A stretch of 14,371 nt of DNA. Origin: an uncultured Oscillospiraceae bacterium. Lineage in GTDB: Bacteria; Bacillota; Clostridia; Oscillospirales; Oscillospiraceae. The stretch is taken from positions 1-14,371 of the forward strand of contig CAAFEV010000212.1 of assembly GCA_900762005.1 (NCBI GenBank). The letters run 5' to 3'. A model generated the notes under the pieces. That model had not been told where the DNA came from. It made no database searches and saw only the letters and a program-made list of their open reading frames with translations. Made by a program: the position numbers and the translations under genes. Of the stretch, positions 1-6,742 are shown piece by piece; the first letter of the stretch is position 1; each line of letters starts with the position of its first letter.

Positions 1-1
1 G

Positions 2-2278
2 GTATCGATTTTTTTATGTATCGCTCTGCTGTGCTCGTTCGTGCCACAGACCTTTGCCGAGCCGGAGCCGTTGAAAATTATCAGTATCTTTACGCTTGCC
101 AAGTCAGACAAACCCGAATCCCGCGTCAATCCGCAGTGGATTGACAACAAGCTGTTCCTGTTTTTACCGGCAGATATGCCTGCCGAGGCAGCTTCGCTTC
201 ATCTTACCTTGAGCGACGAGAGTGCGCTTTTGTCCGTAACGGGCAGCTTGCACGCCGACGGCTTTATGAGCGGTAATGCGATTGATTTAACCGCGCTTTG
301 CGGCAAGGGAGAGCAGTACGCGCTTACCTTCCGCGCACAGACGAAAACGCAGGTTTGTGAGCAGAGTATTATCCTTGTGCCGACAAACGGCATTGCCTCG
401 ATGTATCTGGTCAGCGACGACCCGATTAATCAGGGCAGAGTCTGGGTGGAGTCAAGTCCGGACAAGTCCAACAAAGCCACAGGAAAGCTGTGTATGCTGG
501 ATGCCGCAGGAGAAACCGTCTATAACGGTGCGCTGAGTCAAATTAAGGGGCGCGGCAACTCGACATGGGCTGACGAGAAAAAGCCGTATCAGATCAAGCT
601 CGCAAGTAAAACCGACCTTCTGCAAAGCGGCGCAAAGGTCAACGCCGCAAAAACATGGGTCTTATTGACGAACCACGCCGACGCTTCCCTGCTGCGCAAC
701 AATATCGTCTATGACTTGTCCGTTGCAATGGGGATTGACCCCGGTATCGAATGCCGCCCGGTCAATTTGTATTATGACGGAGAATACCGCGGAAGCTACC
801 TTCTGTGCGAGAAGGTGGAGATTAACCCGGGACGTGTGGACATCTCCGACTTAGAGGACGGCTTTGAGGATGCAAACCCCGAGGTTGAGGACTTTGACAA
901 GCTGGTCAGCATGGCAGGCATTACCCAGAACGGCGCGAGCTACGTCTACTGCAAGGGTATGAGCAGCCCGACCGATTTTTCAGGCGGCTACCTTTTGGAA
1001 ATGGATACCCCCGTTCGCGCACAGGCGGAAAAATGCCACTTCACCACAAAGCGCGGGCAGTGCATTGTGGTGAAAAGTCCGGAGTATTGCAGCGAGGAAG
1101 CAATGCGCTACATCGCAACCTATTATCAGGAATTTGAGGACACCCTGTTTAACAAGGGAAAGCACCCCTCCAACGGAAAAACCATTGATTCCTATGTTGA
1201 TGTGAAAAGCGTCGCTGCCTGCTATATCATCAACGAGCTGACGAAAAATTCAGACGCCTACCGTACCTCCTCGTTCTTTTACAAGGATGCGGGCAGCGAC
1301 GGCATGACGATGGGTCCCGTGTGGGATTACGATTTGAGCTTCGGCGTTGCGTGGGGACAGTACATTCCCATCTGTGCCGACCCGACCGGGTTCTTCGCAC
1401 TGCATTCCGAGTTCTGCACGGCGTTCTATGAGCTGCCGGCGTTCCGGCAGCAGGTGCATGATATCTATACCGGCACCGTTGCGCCGCTTTTAGAGAAAAC
1501 TCTGTTGGCGCAATCCGCCGCGACGGATGAGAGCTCCCCTCTGCAATCCATCCCCGCTTACTGCGCTGAGCTTTCCGCTTCCGCCGCCGCGAATGCCCTT
1601 GTCTGGGGCAGAGACAGTGCTGTCTGGCAGCCTGCCTGTGACACACTGAAGGATTACATCGGCAAACGGCACGTATGGCTGAAAACGCAGTATGCCGACT
1701 GGAGCGCGGACAGCTACACCAAGCTGACGGGTTATCTCGATGTCCCGGAAAATGTCTGGTATTATGAGCCGATTATGCAGGCAACCGAATACGGTCTGCT
1801 GCACGGTATGGAATACGGCATTTTCTCCCCGGAGGGCAATGCGACGCGCGCACAGGCAACCCAAGTGCTCTATTCCCTTTCCGGCGCGGCACGGTTGGAC
1901 TTCTCCGCCGTGTTCAGCGACGTGAGGAACTCCGACTGGTTTGCGCCTGCCGTCATGTGGGCACACAAAAGCGACGTTGTCAACGGCTATGACGACGGCA
2001 CCTTCCGTCCGCAGACCGATATCACGCGGCAGGATATGGTCGTTCTGCTTTATCGATACCTCGGAAAGCCGATTGTTGCGCAGGATACACTCACAAGCTT
2101 TGAGGACGGACGTGAGATTTCAGATTATGCAAAGCCCGCCTTCCGCTGGGCGGTTGCGAACGGCATTCTGAAGGGCTATGAGGATAACACGCTTCGCCCG
2201 AAGCGCACCATCACCCGCGCGGAGCTTGCGGCTATTATCGTCCGCTATTATGAGAAATTCATTCTGGCGGAGCATTGA
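2..2278 (+). CDS. Exported CotH-family protein kinase with three C-terminal SLH domains (5' end outside window)
   Basis: The reading frame is open from the first complete codon at base 2. Bases 2-58 encode a hydrophobic stretch (SIFLCIALLCSF) followed by PQTFA|EPEP, a credible signal-peptidase I site, so the real start lies left of the window and the GTG at 41 is internal to the signal peptide. A CotH-kinase-like domain follows from about 440 to 1450: GRGNSTW at 548-568, KKPYQIKL, LLRNNIVYDLS, a YRGSYLLCEKVEI segment, KNSDA, and GPVWDYDLSFG at 1313-1345, whose Asp residues fit the metal/ATP site of the family. CotH proteins are atypical secreted kinases, known from Bacillus spore coats. Three SLH repeats end the protein (about 1732-1890, 1910-2065, 2095-2265; cores NATRAQA, DITRQDM, TITRAEL), implying non-covalent attachment to a cell-wall polymer. 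The family call is firm; the substrate cannot be read from sequence. Confidence 0.88.
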   Translation, partial: VSIFLCIALLCSFVPQTFAEPEPLKIISIFTLAKSDKPESRVNPQWIDNKLFLFLPADMPAEAASLHLTLSDESALLSVTGSLHADGFMSGNAIDLTALCGKGEQYALTFRAQTKTQVCEQSIILVPTNGIASMYLVSDDPINQGRVWVESSPDKSNKATGKLCMLDAAGETVYNGALSQIKGRGNSTWADEKKPYQIKLASKTDLLQSGAKVNAAKTWVLLTNHADASLLRNNIVYDLSVAMGIDPGIECRPVNLYYDGEYRGSYLLCEKVEINPGRVDISDLEDGFEDANPEVEDFDKLVSMAGITQNGASYVYCKGMSSPTDFSGGYLLEMDTPVRAQAEKCHFTTKRGQCIVVKSPEYCSEEAMRYIATYYQEFEDTLFNKGKHPSNGKTIDSYVDVKSVAACYIINELTKNSDAYRTSSFFYKDAGSDGMTMGPVWDYDLSFGVAWGQYIPICADPTGFFALHSEFCTAFYELPAFRQQVHDIYTGTVAPLLEKTLLAQSAATDESSPLQSIPAYCAELSASAAANALVWGRDSAVWQPACDTLKDYIGKRHVWLKTQYADWSADSYTKLTGYLDVPENVWYYEPIMQATEYGLLHGMEYGIFSPEGNATRAQATQVLYSLSGAARLDFSAVFSDVRNSDWFAPAVMWAHKSDVVNGYDDGTFRPQTDITRQDMVVLLYRYLGKPIVAQDTLTSFEDGREISDYAKPAFRWAVANGILKGYEDNTLRPKRTITRAELAAIIVRYYEKFILAEH

Positions 2279-2288
2279 CGGTTAAAGC

Positions 2289-2330
2289 AAACGGCTTGTA
2301 TCGCAGAAATTGCGGTACAAGCCGTTTTTT
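2289..2330 (+). terminator. Rho-independent terminator after the CotH-SLH gene
   Basis: Arms at 2289-2305 and 2311-2327 pair over 17 positions with a single G-U wobble around a 5-base loop (2306-2310), and the right arm runs into six T (2325-2330). It starts 10 bases after the TGA at 2276-2278. Read on the opposite strand the stem ends in TTTGCTTT, so it may also stop leftward transcripts arriving from the mreB end. Confidence 0.9.
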
Positions 2331-2423
2331 AGGTTGGAAAACAGTGGTGCGGCAGGACGTGGCAAGCAGGCTGCGTGCTTCGCCGCGCCGCTCTATCATC
2401 TTCAATCAGGGACAGTAAAGTGC

Positions 2424-3455
2424 TTATTCGCGAAGCAGGCGTTTTCTTGCGATGTTGATGGTGCCCTCCTGCATATGATTCATCCATGCCAGACTCTTGC
2501 CGCAGCCATATGCCACACAGGATTCGGCATCGTCGGCAAGCATACAGGCAATTTCCGTCCGCTCCTGCAGGAGCTTGTCCATGCCCCAGATGCGGCTGCC
2601 GCCGCCGGTGAGCACTATACCGTTTTTGGAGATATCGGCAACCAGCTCCGGCGTGGTCTGCTCCAGAACATCGAGCACCTTGTCGGCAATCTGACGCGCC
2701 GGGCGGCGAAGTGCCTCCAAAATATCATCGGAGGTGATGCCGACCTCGCGGGCAAGTCCGGTCTTTAAGTCTCTGCCCTTGACCGCCATGGTCAAAAGCT
2801 CGGGACGCTGATAGACACAGCCGATTGCCAGCTTGATTTCCTCGGCGGTATTGGCACCGATGACAAGCCCGTAATGGCGGCGGACATATTTGATAATTGC
2901 TTCGTCAAACGTCATTCCTGCAACCTTCAGCGATGCGGAGGTTGCGACACCGTTCATGGAAAGCACACCGATGTCCGTGGTGCCGCCGCCGATATCGACA
3001 ATCATCTTCCCCTCTGCCGCATTCAGATCCAACTGCGCACCCAATGCGGCAGCCAACGGCTCCTCAATCAGATAGACACGGCGCGCGCCCGCCTCCATGG
3101 CTGCCTGAATAACGGCGCGTTCCTCGACCTCGGTGATGCCGCTCGGTACACAGACAATCATACGCGGTTTGACAACCGCAAATTTAATCACGCGCTTTAT
3201 CATCTCGGTGAGCATTCTTGACGTCAGCTCATAATCCGAAATCGCACCCTCCTGCATCGGATGAATCGCAACAACATTGACCGGCGTTCTGCCGAGCATA
3301 TTGCGCGCAGCGGCACCGACCTGCAACACCTTTCCGGTATTTTTATTGAGGGCAATAACTGCCGGCTCGCGCAGCACAATGCCCTTGCCGGCGGCGTAAA
3401 TCAACACATTGGAGGTGCCGAGGTCAACGCCCAAATCCTTTGAAAATAAAAGCAT
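2424..3455 (-). CDS. mreB: MreB/Mbl-family rod-shape-determining actin homologue
   Basis: This 343-aa bacterial actin polymerises under the membrane and guides lateral cell-wall synthesis. The start is the ATG at 3455, preceded by AGGTGAG; it gives the usual family N-terminus (MLLFSKDLGVDLGTSN). The ATP-binding signatures are intact: phosphate-1 DLGTSN (residues 11-16), the Glu-containing IEEP (130-133), phosphate-2 DIGGGTTD (154-161) and the adenosine motif LTGGG (282-286). The string VLIYAAGKGIVLREP is closer to what I recall of B. subtilis Mbl than of MreB, so either name is defensible. It is the last gene of a leftward cluster, 11 bases after comF. Neither mreC nor mreD follows, unlike the classic mreBCD operon, which suggests a stand-alone or additional paralogue. 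Family assignment is very secure; the paralogue type is inferred. Confidence 0.95.
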   Translation of the reverse strand: MLLFSKDLGVDLGTSNVLIYAAGKGIVLREPAVIALNKNTGKVLQVGAAARNMLGRTPVNVVAIHPMQEGAISDYELTSRMLTEMIKRVIKFAVVKPRMIVCVPSGITEVEERAVIQAAMEAGARRVYLIEEPLAAALGAQLDLNAAEGKMIVDIGGGTTDIGVLSMNGVATSASLKVAGMTFDEAIIKYVRRHYGLVIGANTAEEIKLAIGCVYQRPELLTMAVKGRDLKTGLAREVGITSDDILEALRRPARQIADKVLDVLEQTTPELVADISKNGIVLTGGGSRIWGMDKLLQERTEIACMLADDAESCVAYGCGKSLAWMNHMQEGTINIARKRLLRE

Positions 3456-3458
3456 ATA

Positions 3459-3465
3459 CTCACCT
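3459..3465 (-). promoter_or_regulatory. Ribosome binding site of mreB
   Basis: On the minus strand AGGTGAG lies 3 bases before the ATG at 3455 (core AGGTG 5 bases away), squeezed into the 11-base gap after the comF stop. It decides the mreB start: an in-frame ATG 90 bases further upstream would add 30 residues that do not resemble the family and would overlap comF. Confidence 0.8.
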
Positions 3466-3466
3466 A

Positions 3467-4120
3467 CTAATCCTTTTTTCGGGTTGCCGCAAGCGTTGCG
3501 CAAACAACACCTGCGGCCCCTGCGGTAGACAGCACACGGGTACACTCGCTGAGCGTTGCGCCCGTGGTAATCACATCGTCAATTAACAAAATCCGCTTTT
3601 CCCTGACCTCGGCTGCGGGCACCGCCATGGCGTAAATGCCGAGGACATTGCCGCGGCGCGCCGCCGCGTCGGGCTGGGCGGTCTGCGGCGGATTGTCGCG
3701 CAGCTTCCTCAAAAGCGGCTGCGCAGTCGTGCCGAGCTCGCGGGCAACCGCCTCAGCCAGAAGCAGCGTCTGGTCATAGCCGCGCTCACGACGGCGTTTT
3801 TTGCCGATTGGTACCCATGTCAGAATATCAAACGATACCTCGTTGCGCAAAAGCTGCATGGCAATTTGACTCCCGTAGATTCCGGCATAATAGGAACGGT
3901 CATGAAACTTAAACCGGCGCACGGAGCTGGCGACATGGCCCTCGTAATAATACGCACTGTAGCAGCAAGGCACTCCTGCGCGTCTTATCGGTTTTTCCGC
4001 CGTCGGCAGTTGCTTGCGGCAGCCGCTGCAAATATCCGTTTCCAAATCGTCCAGAAGGCGGCGGCAGAACACGCAGCGCGGCGGAAAGAGCAGATTGAGC
4101 AGTCGGTCAATCAGCTTCAT
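3467..4120 (-). CDS. comF: ComF-family phosphoribosyltransferase-like protein
   Basis: The 217-aa product has the two-part ComF (ComFC) architecture. An N-terminal zinc ribbon has Cys16-x2-Cys19 and Cys31-x2-Cys34 (PPRCVFC, DICSGC). The phosphoribosyltransferase-like domain has VPIGKKRRRERGYDQT (103-118), LRDNPPQT (140-147) and the PRPP loop ILLIDDVITTGAT (177-189). In naturally competent bacteria ComF proteins take part in handling incoming single-stranded DNA; the gene is also widespread in species not known to be competent. Its ATG overlaps the recD2 stop in an ATGA (4117-4120). There is no good Shine-Dalgarno at normal spacing (only GCAGGC abutting the ATG), so it probably depends on termination-reinitiation after recD2. 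Family call secure; a role in DNA uptake here is inferred. Confidence 0.93.
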   Translation of the reverse strand: MKLIDRLLNLLFPPRCVFCRRLLDDLETDICSGCRKQLPTAEKPIRRAGVPCCYSAYYYEGHVASSVRRFKFHDRSYYAGIYGSQIAMQLLRNEVSFDILTWVPIGKKRRRERGYDQTLLLAEAVARELGTTAQPLLRKLRDNPPQTAQPDAAARRGNVLGIYAMAVPAAEVREKRILLIDDVITTGATLSECTRVLSTAGAAGVVCATLAATRKKD

Positions 4121-6321
4121 GCCTGCATATGCGCACGCAGCCGCAGTCGCAGGGCGGAATAGCGTTTGTTGCGGCGGTTGTTCTGCGTCATCTGCGCAAT
4201 CACCTCTTCGTTGCCGACCATAACCAAAAGCTCTCTTGCGCGGGTAATTGCCGTATAGAGCACACCGCGGGTCAGAAGCATCGGCGCACCCGCAAACGGC
4301 ACAAAAATTACCGCCCGGTACTCGCTGCCCTGACTTTTATGCGCGGTCATGGCATAGGCAAGCTCCAGCTCCACCAGCATAGAGGCTTCATAGGCCGCCT
4401 CGCGCCCGTCAAAGGAAATCGTAATTGCGTCCTCGCGGGGGTCAATGCGAACAATTTCGCCGACATCGCCGTTAAACACACCCGTGCCGTACTCGCCATG
4501 CGTACCCTTCCACGGCAGGTCGTAGTTATTGCGGATCTGCATCACGCGGTCACCCTCGCGGAAGCAGGTATTGCCGTAAATCATCTCGCGCTTTCTTTCC
4601 GACGGCGGGTTGAGCGCAGCCTGGAGCGCGCTGTTGAGCGCAAACGTGCCGGTTTCGCCCTTGCGCGTGGGCGAAATGACCTGAATCTCAGAGGCGGGAA
4701 TGCCCATCTTCGCCGGCAGGCGCGTTGCGCATAGCTCACAAATAGTCTGCACCACACTCTCCGGCGTCTTTCGGCGCAGGAAAAACACATCGCGGTCCTT
4801 TGCATTGAGCACGGGCAGCTCGCCGTGGTTGACTGCGTGGGCATTCATGACAATCAGACTTTCCCGCGCCTGTCGGAAAATCTCCGTCAGCGCAACGGTG
4901 GGCACGGTTTCGGAATTGATTAAATCGGAAAACAGGTTCCCGGCACCGACACTCGGAAGCTGGTCCGGGTCGCCGACGAGAATCAGCGTTGCATCCTCGG
5001 GCAGGGCAAGCAGCAGATTGTGCATCAGCAGCAAATCCACCATTGAGGTTTCATCGACAATCAGCGCGTCACATTCAAGGGGGTTGTCCGCACTGCGGGC
5101 AAAATACATCTCGCCGGTATCCGGCGAAATCTGCGCCTCAAGCAGCCTGTGGATGGTTGAGGCATCACAGTGCGTCAGTTCGGAAAGCCGCTTTGCGGCG
5201 CGTCCGGTCGGCGCGGCAAGCAGGGTTTTATAGCGCAGACGGTCAAATACGGACAAAATCCCCGCAAGCGTGGTTGTTTTTCCGGTGCCGGGGCCGCCCG
5301 TCAGAAGCAGCAGCTTTTGCTCGGCAGCGGTGCGGATTGCCTCGCGCTGCAGCGCGGCATAATGAATCCCCTGCAAGCGTTCAATGCCGTCAAGCATCAC
5401 CTCCGCCTGTTGCAGCGGCTTCGGTTCCAACGCGCTGATCATGGAAATACGCTCGGATATGTAGGTTTCCGCCTCATAGTACTCCGGAAGATAGACGGCG
5501 GTCAGATTCGACACAGTGTCGATTTGCACCTGTCCTGTGGCAGAGAGCCTGTCCACTGCGGCAAGGGCAGTCGGCACATCAATCGAGAGCATGGTTGCCG
5601 TCGCTGCGGCAAGCTTTTCCCGCGGAATAAAAATATGTCCGTTGCCGAGATTATGGCGCAGCTCAAAGAGGACGGCAGCCTCCACGCGGCGGTCATCATC
5701 GCCGTCAAAGCCAAGCTCTATGGCAAGCATATCGGCACTTGTAAAGCTCGCACCGAACTGCGCCTGCGCCAGACGGTAGGGATTTTCCTGCACCAAGTCC
5801 ATGGCGCGTTCGCCGTAAACGCGGTAAAACCGTACCGCGATTTCTGCGGGAATGCGGTAGGCAGAGAGGTACTCAATCAAGCGGCGTACACCAACCTGGC
5901 GGCGGAAGGACGCGCCCATGTCAAGGGCCTTTTTTACGGAAATACCTTCGATTTCCGCAAGGCGTTCCGGCTGTGTGTCCAGTACCTTCAAAGAGGCTTC
6001 GCCAAATTTCTTGACGATTTTTTCCGCTGTTTTTTCCCCGATACCGCGCACCGCCTTAGACGAGAGATACGCAAATATCGCAGCGGTATTGTCGGGAAGC
6101 AGCCGTTCCAAAAACTCTGCCTCAAACTGGCTGCCGTAGGTGCTGTGCGTTATCCACTTGCCCGTAACAAGCAGGCGTTCACCGGCGATTGGCATGGGAA
6201 TGGTGCCGACAACCGTCATCGTGCTGCCATCATCGCCGGTGAGCTTGATTACCGCATATCCGTTTTCAGGATTTTGAAAAACCACAGCGGCGATTACACC
6301 GCTAATCAGCTCCTGTTCCAC
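4117..6321 (-). CDS. recD2: RecD2-type ATP-dependent DNA helicase
   Basis: A superfamily 1B 5'-3' DNA helicase of the RecD2 type, which acts without RecB/RecC and is linked to repair and replication-fork maintenance. Counting from the TTG at 6342, the N-terminus has an OB-like module (ISGVIAAVVFQNPENGYAVIKL) and helix-hairpin-helix segments at about 96-150 (VRGIGEKTAEKIVKKFG). The helicase core follows: Walker A GGPGTGKT (349-356), motif Ia PTGRAAKRL, Walker B VDETS (429-433), GDPDQLPSVGAGN (457-469), EIFRQA (487-492), TAHKSQGSEY (666-675) and LYTAITRAREL (695-705). I prefer the GTG at 6321 (734 aa) because GGAGAG lies 8 bases before it; the TTG at 6342 would give 741 aa. It overlaps the preceding gene by 20 bases and comF by 4, consistent with translational coupling. 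Length is normal for the family. Confidence 0.95.
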   Translation of the reverse strand: MEQELISGVIAAVVFQNPENGYAVIKLTGDDGSTMTVVGTIPMPIAGERLLVTGKWITHSTYGSQFEAEFLERLLPDNTAAIFAYLSSKAVRGIGEKTAEKIVKKFGEASLKVLDTQPERLAEIEGISVKKALDMGASFRRQVGVRRLIEYLSAYRIPAEIAVRFYRVYGERAMDLVQENPYRLAQAQFGASFTSADMLAIELGFDGDDDRRVEAAVLFELRHNLGNGHIFIPREKLAAATATMLSIDVPTALAAVDRLSATGQVQIDTVSNLTAVYLPEYYEAETYISERISMISALEPKPLQQAEVMLDGIERLQGIHYAALQREAIRTAAEQKLLLLTGGPGTGKTTTLAGILSVFDRLRYKTLLAAPTGRAAKRLSELTHCDASTIHRLLEAQISPDTGEMYFARSADNPLECDALIVDETSMVDLLLMHNLLLALPEDATLILVGDPDQLPSVGAGNLFSDLINSETVPTVALTEIFRQARESLIVMNAHAVNHGELPVLNAKDRDVFFLRRKTPESVVQTICELCATRLPAKMGIPASEIQVISPTRKGETGTFALNSALQAALNPPSERKREMIYGNTCFREGDRVMQIRNNYDLPWKGTHGEYGTGVFNGDVGEIVRIDPREDAITISFDGREAAYEASMLVELELAYAMTAHKSQGSEYRAVIFVPFAGAPMLLTRGVLYTAITRARELLVMVGNEEVIAQMTQNNRRNKRYSALRLRLRAHMQA

Positions 6322-6652
6322 AGGCGTCTCTCTCCGTTTCAATGTATTGCGTGAGCTGCTCGCGCGCGCACAGTACGCTGTAGGGCAGATTTCGTAAAAG
6401 CAGCTCTACCGCAGTCTGTGCCTCGGCATCCAGCCCGCAATCGACAAAAATCAATTTTCCGCGCAGACTGCCGCGGCTTTCGCGCCATAATGCCGAACGT
6501 ACCAGTCGGGTCGCACTCGTGCAGCTGCCGCGCAGATAGACAATATGACAGGCTGTCTCCGGCATCGGCAAAAGCATCGCTTCAAGCAATGCCCAAAAAA
6601 TCAGAAACACGCCGCAAACTGCGAATGCGGCAATCAGAATGGTCAGAGCCAT
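6302..6652 (-). CDS. Small single-pass membrane protein of unknown function
   Basis: The start is the ATG at 6652, with GAGGTGG 5 bases upstream, giving 116 aa; an earlier in-frame ATG at 6727 lacks support. Residues 2-28 form one long hydrophobic helix (ALTILIAAFAVCGVFLIFWALLEAMLL), so the protein is probably membrane-anchored with a roughly 85-residue soluble part. The soluble part contains IVYLRGSC, a basic LVRSALWRESRGSLRG stretch and KLIFVDCGLDAEAQTAVELLL. That strand-plus-acidic pattern is faintly like the start of a GT-A glycosyltransferase fold, but the domain is far too short to be one. I know of similar unnamed small proteins in Clostridia only from general recollection. It overlaps recD2 by 20 bases, so the two are probably co-translated. 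The gene looks real from its RBS, spacing and strand; I assign no function. Confidence 0.75.
   Translation of the reverse strand: MALTILIAAFAVCGVFLIFWALLEAMLLPMPETACHIVYLRGSCTSATRLVRSALWRESRGSLRGKLIFVDCGLDAEAQTAVELLLRNLPYSVLCAREQLTQYIETERDACGTGAD
6330..6335 (-). promoter_or_regulatory. Ribosome binding site deciding the recD2 start
   Basis: Minus-strand GGAGAG sits 8 bases before the GTG at 6321. It lies downstream of the alternative TTG at 6342, so it can serve only the GTG. This favours the shorter N-terminus, beginning MEQELISGV. Confidence 0.65.
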
Positions 6653-6662
6653 GAACACCACC

Positions 6663-6688
6663 TCATGCCATTGTATGCAGCGGCATGA
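6663..6688 (-). promoter_or_regulatory. Inverted repeat overlapping the ribosome site of the small membrane protein
   Basis: TCATGCC and GGCATGA (6663-6669 and 6682-6688) are a perfect 7-base inverted repeat with a 12-base spacer. In the minus-strand leader the second arm shares two bases with the GAGGTGG ribosome site (6658-6664). It could act as an mRNA hairpin limiting initiation or as a protein-binding operator. A 7-base repeat at this spacing could also be chance. Confidence 0.3.
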
Positions 6689-6705
6689 AATGAAGTGCCT
6701 ACAAT

Positions 6706-6734
6706 ATCTTACAACAAAAAGTAACAAATCGCAA
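6706..6734 (-). promoter_or_regulatory. Candidate promoter for the membrane protein-recD2-comF-mreB transcript
   Basis: On the minus strand TTGCGA (6729-6734) and TAAGAT (6706-6711) are separated by exactly 17 bases, inside the only sizeable gap of the leftward block (6653-6742). Each hexamer matches 4 of 6 consensus positions. The predicted start would be near 6699, giving a leader of about 47 bases. No obvious terminator follows the upstream FAD gene, so readthrough is also possible. Confidence 0.4.
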
Positions 6735-6742
6735 CGAAATTC

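Noticed and set aside
41..43. GTG at 41 as the true start of the CotH-SLH gene
   Set aside because: The frame remains open to base 2, and the upstream codons encode the hydrophobic core of a signal peptide that the GTG would cut in half. The real start is outside the window.
2331..2423. Possible dedicated terminator or small gene between the CotH terminator and mreB
   Set aside because: Only a bulged GGC(G)AAGCA/TGCTTGCC half-stem without a U-run is present, and no ribosome site with a plausible reading frame. The CotH terminator may serve both directions.
3456..3545. N-terminal extension of MreB from an ATG at 3545
   Set aside because: The extra 30 residues are Arg/Cys-rich and unlike the family, and they overlap comF. 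A clear AGGTGAG precedes the ATG at 3455.
5170..6354. A 394-codon open frame on the plus strand, antisense to recD2
   Set aside because: It lies entirely opposite a helicase gene with all motifs intact. Its translation is rich in Arg, Cys and His with no domain pattern, and I see no convincing ribosome site. Long antisense frames are common in GC-rich coding DNA.
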